A stretch of 45,629 bases of DNA, from positions 1-45,629 of the IMG/VR virus record IMGVR_UViG_3300031566_000083. One strand, given 5' to 3'. The notes below the pieces were generated by a model. It was not told the DNA's origin, searched no databases, and saw only the letters and a program-made list of their open reading frames with translations. This document shows, piece after piece, positions 22,339 through 29,976 of the stretch; positions within the stretch are counted from its first letter, which is position 1; every line of letters starts with the position of its first letter. The translations under genes were made by a program, and so were the position numbers. This DNA comes from a virus.

Positions 22339-22550
22339 GATTTAATGTACTCTAGGCGGCTGCCTGCAAACGTGTAGAGGCCACCCAGGTGGTCGTTGTC
22401 GATGTTCTTGATTGCGACCAAGACATAAGGGGTATTTCTCTGGAAATCTCCCCGGAAGCCCTTGACCACACCTACCCGATTGTCAAATACGCTTCCGCAA
22501 GGGAGAACCCGGACCCACTTGCCCACATTCCGGCCACTCCGCTTTACCAT
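22335..22550 (-). CDS. SH3/KOW-like small protein
   Basis: 71 residues; ATG at 22550 shortly after AGGGAGGGA. GKWVRVLPCGSVFDNRVGVVKGF and YVLVAIK suggest a small SH3/KOW-like barrel. First gene of the leftward operon. Function unknown. Confidence 0.6.
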   Translation of the reverse strand: MVKRSGRNVGKWVRVLPCGSVFDNRVGVVKGFRGDFQRNTPYVLVAIKNIDNDHLGGLYTFAGSRLEYIKS

Positions 22551-22581
22551 TCCATTCCCTCCCTTCGATCCGTCTACAGTC

Positions 22582-22610
22582 ACATTATCATACGACAATG
22601 GGGTTGTCAA
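22582..22610 (-). promoter_or_regulatory. Leftward operon promoter with TGTCA operator
   Basis: On the minus strand TTGACA (22610-22605), 17-base spacer, TAATGT (22587-22582); GATAAT with a 15-base spacer is an alternative -10. TGTCA-N8-TGACA (22605-22622) covers the -35 box, like the operator-type repeat at 5529. Confidence 0.7.
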
Positions 22611-22636
22611 TACCCTATGACAGGAAGTTCTAAACA

Positions 22637-23161
22637 ATGTCAACAATCACCCCGGAGAAGCTAACGCCAGCAGAGATACTTGAGCGCCATAGGTATAAGG
22701 GCAAGCTAACGCCTATGTTCAGAGAGAAGGCTCTAGACATGGTTCACCAGGGTGCGCCCCCAAGGACTGCGTTACGGGCGCTAGGCTGTGCTGATAGCAC
22801 TATCAGAGCATGGCAAAGCCTAGCTCAAACAGGAGAGAAGGACGGGAAATATGCCCTGTTCTGGCGTGACATGGCGGACGCAGAGCAAGAGACTCTCTCA
22901 CGTGTGGCTGCTAATGCTACTAAAGCTACTGATAGAGACGGCAAGGCAGCTCTTGACTATCTCGGTAGACGTGATCCTGAGAACTGGGGGAAGAAGGACA
23001 CGTTGGACGTGAACGTGAGCATGGACCTCGGCCCTACGTTCAGGGCCGTAGCAGAGGCACAGCAGAAGCTGGTGAGTGGCGAGTACAGACTAGAGGAGGG
23101 AGAGAATGCCATACAAGGATTCATCGAAGAGGAAGGAAGCGAACAGGAAGGCTCAGGCTAG
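22637..23161 (+). CDS. terS: Terminase small subunit
   Basis: 174 residues. Residues 25-65 (MFREKALDMVHQGAPPRTALRALGCADSTIRAWQS) hold an HTH with the ALG-x6-I-x-W pattern of small terminases; then LFWRDMADAEQETLSRVAAN, DYLGRRDPENWGKKD, and an acidic tail. It would recognise the packaging site and regulate the large subunit. The large subunit gene is 3.5 kb downstream, an unusual separation. AGGAAG precedes ATG. Confidence 0.88.
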   Translation: MSTITPEKLTPAEILERHRYKGKLTPMFREKALDMVHQGAPPRTALRALGCADSTIRAWQSLAQTGEKDGKYALFWRDMADAEQETLSRVAANATKATDRDGKAALDYLGRRDPENWGKKDTLDVNVSMDLGPTFRAVAEAQQKLVSGEYRLEEGENAIQGFIEEEGSEQEGSG

Positions 23162-23420
23162 GTGTCGAGGGGGTGACGAGGGGATGACAGTAGTGGAAGG
23201 GGTGACAGAGACGCCCACGAGTGAGGGGGTGACGGCAGGGGTGACGGATGTCATACCCTCGGGGCAGGGGGTGACAGTCTGGGAGCGTGGAGGATACCGG
23301 GGAGAGTACATCGATGGTGTGTTCTGCGTGAACGGGAAGCCGTACTCAATAGGGGACATCCTGGACCTACAGCACGCACCGTACCAGCTGATTCATAACC
23401 TGTATGCCATGAAGGCATAG
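23106..23420 (+). CDS. Small phage protein with GVT repeats
   Basis: 104 residues overlapping the end of the small terminase gene by 56 bases, with GGAGGGAGAGA before ATG. MPYKDSSKRKEANRKAQARCRGG, then GVTE/GVTA/GVTD/GVTV repeats, is typical of a phage protein often next to terminase genes. C-terminal GKPYSIGDILDLQ is a compact segment. Function unknown. Confidence 0.75.
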   Translation: MPYKDSSKRKEANRKAQARCRGGDEGMTVVEGVTETPTSEGVTAGVTDVIPSGQGVTVWERGGYRGEYIDGVFCVNGKPYSIGDILDLQHAPYQLIHNLYAMKA

Positions 23421-23600
23421 TCGTACGGCAACCTCAGCTTTGCCCTGCACGTGTTGACTATCAATCAACGGTTCCAATGGTAGCTGAGTGCGCTGAGGAC
23501 ATAGGTACCCGGGCGCATGGCTGTCATGGTAGGGTGGTAGCCCTGGGAGCTGGACTTGAAGCACCGACCGAAAGGCGGGGGCCGCTGTGTTTGTATTGAG
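23421..23600 (+). ncRNA. Structured intergenic RNA candidate
   Basis: CCTCAGC (23432-23438) can pair with GCTGAGG (23492-23498), or CTCAGCT (23433-23439) with AGCTGAG (23482-23488), enclosing the hairpin GTTGA/TCAAC (23453-23469). Further on, CCGACC-GAAA-GGCGG forms a GNRA-capped hairpin. Two mutually exclusive partners for one strand suggest a switch. No ORF fits here. RNA status is inferred from folding by eye. Confidence 0.45.
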
Positions 23601-23668
23601 TTAGTCCGTCGACAATACGACAGTAGTTTTGGGGTTTGATATTACATAACGAAGGAGGGTTAAAGAAG

Positions 23669-23917
23669 ATGGAAATGTTAAGTGTTCCCGAGGCGACGCT
23701 GGTGTGTGTACTGAGGGAGTTGGAAAATGCTGTCAGTAAAATGGAGACTGTGTTTGAGGAGTGGCGTTACGGGGGTTTGGCGAGAGAGGGACAAGCGCCA
23801 ATGCCTGATGGTGGGCCTGTAGCGAACTCTATTGGCACTATCGTGGAGTTGCGGGACAGGGTGGGGAGATTCTCTAAGCAGCTTGAGCAGGAAGTGTACG
23901 TGCCAGTTGGTAAGTAG
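23669..23917 (+). CDS. Hypothetical helical protein
   Basis: 82 residues; GAAGGAGGG upstream of ATG 23669 (a second ATG is six bases on). Helical with VCVLRELENAVSKMETVFEE and VELRDRVGRFSKQLEQE. Function unknown. Confidence 0.6.
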   Translation: MEMLSVPEATLVCVLRELENAVSKMETVFEEWRYGGLAREGQAPMPDGGPVANSIGTIVELRDRVGRFSKQLEQEVYVPVGK

Positions 23918-23959
23918 TCCGTGTAAATTACGCGGCTCATTTTTGAGACTTGAAGCATT

Positions 23960-24070
23960 ATGCAAACCTATCAAGAAAGGTATGAAGGAGAGGGAGGAGA
24001 CTATGGAGGGAGTTACATCCTGGGGTTGCGATACAGGAAGGTAGAAAACCATCTTGTTATAGTGTCATAA
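23960..24070 (+). CDS. Possible small ORF
   Basis: 36 residues (MQTYQERYEGEGG...) filling an otherwise empty gap between two genes. No strong ribosome site; Gly-, Tyr- and Glu-rich. Weakly supported. Confidence 0.3.
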   Translation: MQTYQERYEGEGGDYGGSYILGLRYRKVENHLVIVS

Positions 24071-24080
24071 GGAGGGATAC

Positions 24081-24380
24081 TTGAGAATAGAGATGCCGGA
24101 AGCGATTGAGATAGGGGGAGTGACCTACCGGATAGAGCATGATGAGAAGGCGGTGGAGTATCTGAAGGTAAAGGGATGGTTTGGGGCGCAGGATGCGAAT
24201 GAGGGATGGATACGGGTAGACGGGTCGCCGCACCGAGTGATGGAGACGTTTCTCCATGAGGTTGTGCACGCAGCGAACTACGAATTAGCTCATGCGGCAT
24301 TGGACGAGAACTCAGTGAGTTCGATTTCCACAGGACTAACGCAGGTATTGAAGCAGTTAGGGGTTGAGATAGTGGTTTGA
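24081..24380 (+). CDS. Minimal HExxH metallopeptidase-like protein
   Basis: 99 residues from TTG at 24081 (AAGGAGGGA seven bases before). ETFLHEVVHAANYEL carries the HEVVH zinc site; the following LDENSVSSISTGLTQVLKQL helix is typical of small phage HExxH proteins related to the ImmA/IrrE-SprT group. N-terminal strands precede it (IEIGGVTYRIEHDE). It might process a phage or host protein. The third zinc ligand is not identified. Confidence 0.75.
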   Translation: MRIEMPEAIEIGGVTYRIEHDEKAVEYLKVKGWFGAQDANEGWIRVDGSPHRVMETFLHEVVHAANYELAHAALDENSVSSISTGLTQVLKQLGVEIVV

Positions 24381-24417
24381 CATAATGGTCATAGAGGATA
24401 GTAAGAGGAGGGAACAG

Positions 24418-24600
24418 ATGGACAAAGTTGAATTCATGGCGGGACTACCACTCGATTCGACAACGCATAGGACGAAGGGCGACGGGTCATCGAAGGTCAC
24501 ACTGGACATCCCGGAGATATATCTTGAGAAGGCACAGTACATCGTGCGGGAGTTCAGGGAGAAGGTGTTGCGGATTACCGTTGAAGTCGTGGAGGACTGA
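24418..24600 (+). CDS. Small hypothetical protein
   Basis: 60 residues; ATG at 24418 with GAGGAGGGAAC upstream, preferred over an in-frame ATG 33 bases earlier. GSSKVTLDIPEIYLEKAQYI, then a charged helix and a final strand LRITVEVVED. Function unknown. Confidence 0.65.
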   Translation: MDKVEFMAGLPLDSTTHRTKGDGSSKVTLDIPEIYLEKAQYIVREFREKVLRITVEVVED

Positions 24601-24755
24601 TGCCGGTACATGTTGAGAAGAGAAGTGGGAAACGTCCCTTCAAGATAGTAGAGCCTTCGGGGAAGGTTGTTGGTTCTTCTACGACGAAGGCGGCGGCTGA
24701 ATCTTCCGCACGGGCGAGGAACGCATCACGTCATGGATGGAAGCCTACTAAATGA
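24600..24755 (+). CDS. Small basic protein
   Basis: 51 residues, TGATG overlap upstream. PFKIVEPSGKVVGSSTTKAAAES matches a common short phage protein layout (strand, turn, Lys/Ala-rich helix). Basic, may bind nucleic acid. Overlaps next gene by four bases. Confidence 0.6.
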   Translation: MPVHVEKRSGKRPFKIVEPSGKVVGSSTTKAAAESSARARNASRHGWKPTK

Positions 24756-24931
24756 GGATACCTGACTTGCCGTGGCTGCTACGAAAGATGGAGCAAGACG
24801 AGGCGCTGGACAAGTTGGAGGATGCGGTAGACGCGAGAAACGAAGCATTGAAGGCGCTGTTGATTGCCGAGAGCGAACTACAGCTTCAGATGCGGCTAAA
24901 GAGCCTCTTATCGACCTTCGGCATGAATTGA
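24752..24931 (+). CDS. Small coiled-coil protein
   Basis: 59 residues, ATGA overlap upstream. Nearly entirely helical with heptads (ALDKLEDAVDARNEALKALL). Function unknown. Confidence 0.6.
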   Translation: MRIPDLPWLLRKMEQDEALDKLEDAVDARNEALKALLIAESELQLQMRLKSLLSTFGMN

Positions 24932-25005
24932 TAAAGCTGGACTTCTGGCGCGAGGACGACGACATGACGGGGTTCACTACCGAGGGGTATTACATCAAGG
25001 AATGA
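24928..25005 (+). CDS. Possible very short ORF
   Basis: 25 residues from TTG overlapping the previous stop (LDFWREDDDMTGFTTEGYYI). It fills the gap before 25009 and its end holds AAGGA for the next gene. Weak support. Confidence 0.3.
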   Translation: MIKLDFWREDDDMTGFTTEGYYIKE

Positions 25006-25008
25006 GTG

Positions 25009-25215
25009 ATGGCAATAGGCACTTGCGGCCACGAGGTTTCATTAGACGAGGACTCTGTTCCTATGCCCGACTCTTGTTGGGATTACGAGGCGGACAGATT
25101 TGTGGATTGTATCTCGTATGGCGTGTACTGCCCTGAGTGCAAGAAGTTCTTTTCGTCAGAGATTCGCAAGGGGCGGAAGATGGAAAGAGAGTGGAAGAAG
25201 AAGGGGTTGCTTTGA
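25009..25215 (+). CDS. Small zinc-binding protein
   Basis: 68 residues; ATG at 25009. CGHEVSLDED at the start and YCPECKKFF later give C-x-H and CPEC ligands; tail is Lys-rich. A zinc-ribbon-like protein, function unknown. Confidence 0.65.
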   Translation: MAIGTCGHEVSLDEDSVPMPDSCWDYEADRFVDCISYGVYCPECKKFFSSEIRKGRKMEREWKKKGLL

Positions 25216-25237
25216 GGCCAGAGATTGAGGAGGTGTT

Positions 25238-25528
25238 ATGACAGAGGGAGTGCTAGCGATAGACATTCTGGACAGGCAGACAGTCACACCACAAAGACCT
25301 TTCTTTCTCACGGCGAACAAGGAACATTACAAGTGGGCCTGCCGGATGAACGCGCTTACAGGCAACTGTGTTGATGTGATTCCGCCAACCGAATACATAG
25401 ACGTGCCGTTCGAAGAAGGCGACGACGTTAGCGATGAAGTGATTTCCGCGATGAAGGCCGACTTTGGACAGATGGCGTGGGAATACTACGGGCTAGTTTT
25501 TCCCGTACCCGAGATTGAGGAGGGGTGA
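25238..25528 (+). CDS. Hypothetical acidic protein
   Basis: 96 residues; GAGGAGG precedes ATG. Contains FFLTANKEHYKWACRMNALTG and an acidic C-terminal half ending PVPEIEEG. Its last codons (GATTGAGGAGG) repeat the leader in front of the gene itself. Function unknown. Confidence 0.6.
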   Translation: MTEGVLAIDILDRQTVTPQRPFFLTANKEHYKWACRMNALTGNCVDVIPPTEYIDVPFEEGDDVSDEVISAMKADFGQMAWEYYGLVFPVPEIEEG

Positions 25529-25529
25529 T

Positions 25530-25990
25530 ATGACCGTCCTGTCCGAGTCGATGACTCGGGGTTCGAGAGCCACCCTGCGCCAAGATAGCGAGACAGGCGC
25601 GAGCGCAGGGCCGGGCCTCTTAGCTCACCTGCCAATGTGTAGGTGGAGTACGACCTTCGGAGACGGAGGTTGCATTATGAAGGGCTGGCTGAGTGCTGGC
25701 CCAGTCACAGCATGACCGGACATGGCTGTGGCGGCTGCGCTGGCCGTACAGCGCGACCTCCCCTGCGTCTTCGGATTCAGGGCGCACACGGGCGGCGGTT
25801 CCATACCGCTACCCGTGTTGCATCTTGACATCACGCGCTGTGATTCCAAGTGTGTTGCTTCCCTGATAGAAACACCGACACTTCGCAACAAGTGGTGGGG
25901 TTAGTTCATGGAGAACAAGACCACAACTGCGTCCTTCGGGACGTGGCCGACGACAGGCTAGGCGTGGGTTCGATTCCCGCACCCCACCTT
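25530..25990 (+). ncRNA. Large structured non-coding RNA candidate with tRNA-like 3' end
   Basis: About 460 bases hold back-to-back strong hairpins: CCGAGTC/GACTCGG (25543-25559); CCCTGCGC/GCGCAGGG (25573-25610); CTCACCT/AGGT-G-GAG (25624-25648); a nine-pair stem capped by GAGA (25651-25672); GCTGT/ACAGC (25725-25752); CACGGG-x-GGCGG / CCGCT-x-CCCGTG with a seven-base loop (25786-25818); ATCAC/GTGAT near 25830; then the tRNA-like fold at 25895-25987. Base pairing is far denser than in neighbouring coding DNA. Size, ornateness and the tRNA-like part recall the large phage RNAs GOLLD and ROOL, but I could not test membership. A 61-codon ORF with a good ribosome site overlaps the first part. Confidence 0.6.
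25895..25987 (+). ncRNA. tRNA-like structure with non-canonical middle
   Basis: Acceptor stem GTGGGGT/ACCCCAC (7 pairs), D-type arm GTTC-ATGGA-GAAC, and T-type arm GTGGG-TTCGATT-CCCGC are all present and correctly ordered; 93 bases. The 46 bases between D and T arms do not make a normal anticodon arm: the candidate hairpins CGTCC-TTCG-GGACG (25930-25943) and TGGCC-GACGACA-GGCTA (25944-25960) lack U33 and a usable anticodon. It is either a degenerate or class-II-like tRNA or a tRNA mimic ending the large RNA. Confidence 0.6.
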
Positions 25991-26163
25991 CAATACATAG
26001 CTTTCCTATGGGTTGAGCGAGATAAGGTCAAGGAATCTAGCACTATCTTGCATTTGGAATGCAAATCTGCACGGAAACCGCCCTACGAAACAAGGCGAAT
26101 CCTTTACTAACGCAACCCTTTGTCCCAGTCTGGTCAAGTCCAGTTTAGATAGGAGGTCAAGTT
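25991..26163 (+). other. Non-coding stretch with small hairpins
   Basis: Between the tRNA-like fold and the next gene. TTGCATT-TGG-AATGCAA (26048-26064) is a seven-pair hairpin and CTGG/CCAG (26130-26143) a short one. No credible ORF. It may be the tail of the large RNA or its processed spacer. Confidence 0.4.
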
Positions 26164-26454
26164 ATGGGAAAGTCAGAAGCGCAGATGATTCTTTGGGTTC
26201 AGTTCGGCAACGCTATCAATTGCCTGAGACAGGAGCTTGTAGGGAAGCTCTGCACGATTGTTGACGGCGCGATTCTTGACGACAGGCAGTGCAAGGCCGT
26301 CAAAGACATGGTGAAGGAGGCTTCCTACGGTGCGATTGGCGACTTTGGGAAGGATTGGGAACGCCTGCTCTATTTCTTTGCCAAGCAAGAGGGGTGCGGC
26401 GACATCTTTGAGGAAGAACACCTCAAGTACCTAGCCCGCAAGTTCGCCACATAG
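26164..26454 (+). CDS. Hypothetical helical protein between two structured RNAs
   Basis: 96 residues; ATAGGAGG with good spacing before ATG. Helical, with QFGNAINCLRQELVGKL, CKAVKDMVKEASYGAIGDF and EEEHLKYLARKF. No family recognised. Its position between two structured elements and just before the large terminase gene makes an RNA-binding or packaging role worth considering, without direct evidence. Confidence 0.65.
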   Translation: MGKSEAQMILWVQFGNAINCLRQELVGKLCTIVDGAILDDRQCKAVKDMVKEASYGAIGDFGKDWERLLYFFAKQEGCGDIFEEEHLKYLARKFAT

Positions 26455-26469
26455 TCACAGACCAGACTG

Positions 26470-26669
26470 GGAAACTTTATTAGCGCAGGCCGTTATTTAA
26501 GGGTGACAACCTAGCGCATGGGGCGCGACGGATAAGTGGCGAAGAAGTCCGGACGTGGCCCTCGCTGCCCAGCGAGGTGTAGCCTGCCCTCCTAGCCCCA
26601 TCCCGCCAACCGAGCGTTAGGGGCCGAGGAATCGGCCCCCGCTCCATTTCAAGGGTTGAAAGCCCTTTG
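26470..26669 (+). ncRNA. Second structured RNA element, upstream of large terminase
   Basis: Nested long-range stems: CCTAGCGC (26510-26517) with GCGTTAGG (26614-26621, one G-T pair), and directly inside it ATGGGGC (26518-26524) with GCCCCAT (26595-26601). Inside lie CGGA/TCCG (26529-26551) and CCTCGCT-GCCC-AGCGAGG (26560-26577). Outside follow GGGGCCGA-GGAA-TCGGCCCC (26620-26639, GNRA loop) and AAGGG/CCCTT (26651-26667) right before the terminase ATG. It could be a leader that controls the terminase, a free RNA, or a packaging element. Confidence 0.6.
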
Positions 26670-26671
26670 TT

Positions 26672-28171
26672 ATGACCAAGCAAGAGAAACCGAATCAAAT
26701 AATACTGTCGTGGCAAGACCCACGAGTGTTTCTGAAGTATGTCTGGGTTGAAGACCCGGAGCATCACAGGGCGACGAAGTTTGAGAAGTGGCCCCACCTA
26801 GTAGACCTTTGGAACACGATACTTGAGAACAAGGACGTTGCGATACTGAAGGCCCGACAGGTAGGCGTGTCGTGGACGTTGGCCTCGTACGCCTGCTGGA
26901 AGCTAGTCACCAAGTCCTATTCAAGGACATTGGTTATCTCAGTTGGCGAGGAGGAAGCCAAGTATTTCCTCTCCCATGTGAAGTTCATCTACAGGAACCT
27001 GCTGAGGGACACAGGGCTTGGCGACATGATTGTGTCCCTGCCCTTAGAGCCTGACTCGGCAGAGGTTATCGGGATTATCTGGGACAAGAACCTCGATACG
27101 AGGTCACAGGTGATAGCCCTGCCTTGTACGGGAACAGCGGGAACGGGATATACGGCGACAGACGTTATCTGCGACGAGTACGACAAATGGAGGTCAACCG
27201 AGAAGGGACTGACGATACAGGAGAAGAACTACTCCGCATTGAAGCCGCCTGTTGACAGGACGGGGGGCCACTTCATCGTCTGCTCGACATCCGAGATTTT
27301 GGAACCTGACTCGTTCTTCAAGAAGCTGTTTCTCGGGGAGGACAACGGGTTTGTCAAGAGGTTCTATGGCGTAGACAAGCACCCGAAGTTTTCCGAGGAG
27401 TGGTTCGAGATTCTTTGCCAGCAATCTAAGGGCAAGGAATGGCAGAGGAAGCAGGACTATCCGAGGACGATTGAGGAGGCGCTTAGCCCTCCAGGTTCGG
27501 AGAGGATATTCACAGGAGCCGGTCAGTTGGCGCAAGAGGCCAAGTACGACACCTGGATTCAGAACAGGTGGACGTACACCTTGCAGCCGTTCGTTCCGGG
27601 CTGGAGATATGTAGCAGGAGCGGATGTTGCGTCAGGGCACGGGGCCGACTACTCGGTACTCAGCATCATAGGGAACAGGGGGCTTGACTCCAAGGTTGTA
27701 GCGGTCGTCAGGTCGAAGGAGTTGACGACCTACCAGTTCGCACAAGAGATATATCAGACCTGCGAGAAGTACAACTTCCCGCTGCTGGCAGTCGAGAGGA
27801 ACGCAATGGGAGTCTCCGTAGTAGACGACCTTGTGAGGATGAAGTATTCGAAGTTGTACTTCAAGGACGACAACGCGAGGAAGAACGGGAAGCCGGGAGT
27901 AGACACAGGCCAGAGCGCGAGGATGCAGGGGCCTAGCGAGGAAGGGGAGAAGTGGATTTGGAAGTTGGCCGAGGCCATTAACGGCGGGACATTGAAAACG
28001 ACGTTTGGGCCGCAGATAGCTGAGCTACAGGACTTCTTCTGGATTGACGGCAAGGCACAGGCGAGGGGGCACGACGACACGGTGATGTCACTCGCCATAG
28101 CGAACCTGTTGCTTGCCAAAGCGAGGACATACGAGGCAATGCCAAAGGTAAGGGTCACATATTCTAAATGA
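26672..28171 (+). CDS. terL: Terminase large subunit
   Basis: 499 residues. ATPase: LKARQVGVSW (Walker A-like, K60-S67), DVICDEYDKW (Walker B, D168-E169), then the VCSTSE coupling motif. Nuclease: VAGADVASGHGADYSV (first Asp), LLAVERNAMG (Glu), and HDDTVMSLAIAN (last Asp), the RNase H-like layout. It pumps DNA into the prohead and cuts it. No Shine-Dalgarno precedes the ATG; instead a hairpin does, so the upstream structured RNA may control its translation. ATGA overlap with the portal gene. Confidence 0.95.
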   Translation: MTKQEKPNQIILSWQDPRVFLKYVWVEDPEHHRATKFEKWPHLVDLWNTILENKDVAILKARQVGVSWTLASYACWKLVTKSYSRTLVISVGEEEAKYFLSHVKFIYRNLLRDTGLGDMIVSLPLEPDSAEVIGIIWDKNLDTRSQVIALPCTGTAGTGYTATDVICDEYDKWRSTEKGLTIQEKNYSALKPPVDRTGGHFIVCSTSEILEPDSFFKKLFLGEDNGFVKRFYGVDKHPKFSEEWFEILCQQSKGKEWQRKQDYPRTIEEALSPPGSERIFTGAGQLAQEAKYDTWIQNRWTYTLQPFVPGWRYVAGADVASGHGADYSVLSIIGNRGLDSKVVAVVRSKELTTYQFAQEIYQTCEKYNFPLLAVERNAMGVSVVDDLVRMKYSKLYFKDDNARKNGKPGVDTGQSARMQGPSEEGEKWIWKLAEAINGGTLKTTFGPQIAELQDFFWIDGKAQARGHDDTVMSLAIANLLLAKARTYEAMPKVRVTYSK

Positions 28172-29976
28172 GCAAGCCGACTGTAGACGAGATAAAGGAG
28201 ATAGCGGAGCAGAGAGGGGCCACGGGAACAGGTGGCTACTGGACAGAACTGCACTCTCTTCAGAAGGAATGGCAGAACTATTATCTTCTGAAGTACAAGA
28301 TTGCCCTTCCGAAAGGTATCAACGCAGAGCAGTTCACTCCGAGGATTGCTTACGACTGGGTATCAGTCGGCAGGAACAACTATCTCTTGGACAATCCGTG
28401 CGTGGAAGTGACGCCGAGAGACGAGAATGAGAAGGCGAAGAACGATGCAGGCGCGATGGAGACGTTCGGCACGTCCTTCCTCAGAAGGAACGTTGCCAAG
28501 ATTCGAGACAACGCGACGCTTCAACTGGCAATCGGGGCCGCTGCGTACAAGCTGTCCCTGAACGAAGCCTACATAGCAGACGATTCGAGAATCAAGGGGC
28601 TACAGAAGGGGTGGAAGGCACTTGAGGATGACGACAGAAAGGCCATTCAAGACCTTGCGCTCTCCGAGTATCCGATAAGAGTTGAGGCCCCACACTTCGT
28701 CAATCTCTATCCGTCTCCCCATTGGGTATCCGACTCTCAGCCCTACGACATGATAGAGGCTTTCGAGATGACCGTCTCAGAGGCCAAAGGTCTTTGTCGC
28801 ATGAACGGCTGGTCGTGGAAGCCCAAGGATGACAAGAGCGAGAAGGACAAAATCAAGTACCTTGTCTATTACTCCCCCGAGTGGAGATGTGTCCTGATAG
28901 ACGACAAGCCTGTGTTCAGGCCCTATGTCTGTCCCAATCCTCTCGGCTTCTGTCCCTATATCGTGTTCGATGCTGGCATGGGCATCCCCTCATACGAGGG
29001 TGACGAGACGGACAGGTTCAGGGGCATCATCGCGCCGAACAAGGGGATGATTGACATGGTGACGAAAACCATGTCTCAGATGACGTACTCCAACGACAGG
29101 TTCGCGTTCCCGAAGCTGATGGCGAAGCTGGAGAACGGCGTGTCGGTGGAAGAGATTATGAAAGAGGTCGGTGAAGAACTCGACCTCAATCCTGAGAAGT
29201 TGGGCTTCGAGCCTTTCGGCATGGAACTCAGGTATCTGGAAACCACAGGACAGGGGCAGGTGCAGTTGATACAGCACCTTGCGACCCTGCTCTCAATGGC
29301 GTCTCCGCCTACGGGGATGTCCGGCGGGCAGATGTCGGGAGTCTACTCTGGACAATACGCTTCGATGAGGGTCGCGCAGGAGAGGACGTGGTACAAAGAC
29401 CCGTTCAAGATTCACGAGGACGCGCTGGCTTCCTTGGCAGGTAGGGCGTTCCAGCTCATCGACCAGGTAATCAAGCATCCCATCTCAGTGAAGGTATCGG
29501 CTGTCAGGAAGGGGGAGCCTTCCTCGGTAACAAAGGTCGGCCCCGACAATATCAGGAAATACTACGACTGCACCGTCAGACTGCTGGCGGACAGTCCCGA
29601 GGCGTCGGACATCAAGAAGCACCTCGGGATGCTGACCTATCAGGCGGGCATCATGGACCACGAATCGACCTTGACTGACTACTACGACAAGTCCAAGGCG
29701 GAGGCGGAGAAGATTGCCGATTCTGTCATGGTGGAGCAGGTGATTCTGAAGAGTCCGACGATACAGATGCTTCTCGCTGAGAAGGCTGCAAGGGCGTCGG
29801 GACAGGATGACCTGGCCGACGCGGTGAAGATGCTTGGCATGACGCAGGAGCACGGCGGTTCGAGGGTTCATCCAGGGGCCAGTTCGGAGCCTGCGAGTAA
29901 ATCGGTCACGCAACAGAAAAGGCCCCAGAACGTCGAACCCGCACCGAGTCCTACGGAGATACAGACAGGGCCATGA
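28168..29976 (+). CDS. Portal protein
   Basis: 602 residues, following the large terminase with ATGA overlap, the standard place. It has a helical N-terminal part (WQNYYLLKYKIALPKGINAEQ), wing-like alpha/beta core, GIIAPNKGMIDMVTKTMSQMTY, and a C-terminal segment with the barrel-type helices and a Pro/Ser-rich tail. A ring of twelve such subunits forms the DNA entry channel. Identification rests on size, position and sequence style. Confidence 0.88.
   Translation: MSKPTVDEIKEIAEQRGATGTGGYWTELHSLQKEWQNYYLLKYKIALPKGINAEQFTPRIAYDWVSVGRNNYLLDNPCVEVTPRDENEKAKNDAGAMETFGTSFLRRNVAKIRDNATLQLAIGAAAYKLSLNEAYIADDSRIKGLQKGWKALEDDDRKAIQDLALSEYPIRVEAPHFVNLYPSPHWVSDSQPYDMIEAFEMTVSEAKGLCRMNGWSWKPKDDKSEKDKIKYLVYYSPEWRCVLIDDKPVFRPYVCPNPLGFCPYIVFDAGMGIPSYEGDETDRFRGIIAPNKGMIDMVTKTMSQMTYSNDRFAFPKLMAKLENGVSVEEIMKEVGEELDLNPEKLGFEPFGMELRYLETTGQGQVQLIQHLATLLSMASPPTGMSGGQMSGVYSGQYASMRVAQERTWYKDPFKIHEDALASLAGRAFQLIDQVIKHPISVKVSAVRKGEPSSVTKVGPDNIRKYYDCTVRLLADSPEASDIKKHLGMLTYQAGIMDHESTLTDYYDKSKAEAEKIADSVMVEQVILKSPTIQMLLAEKAARASGQDDLADAVKMLGMTQEHGGSRVHPGASSEPASKSVTQQKRPQNVEPAPSPTEIQTGP

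Noticed and set aside
25530-25715. 61-codon ORF with strong ribosome site in the structured region
   Set aside because: Overlaps several perfect hairpins and has an unusual composition; kept as a note because translation cannot be excluded.
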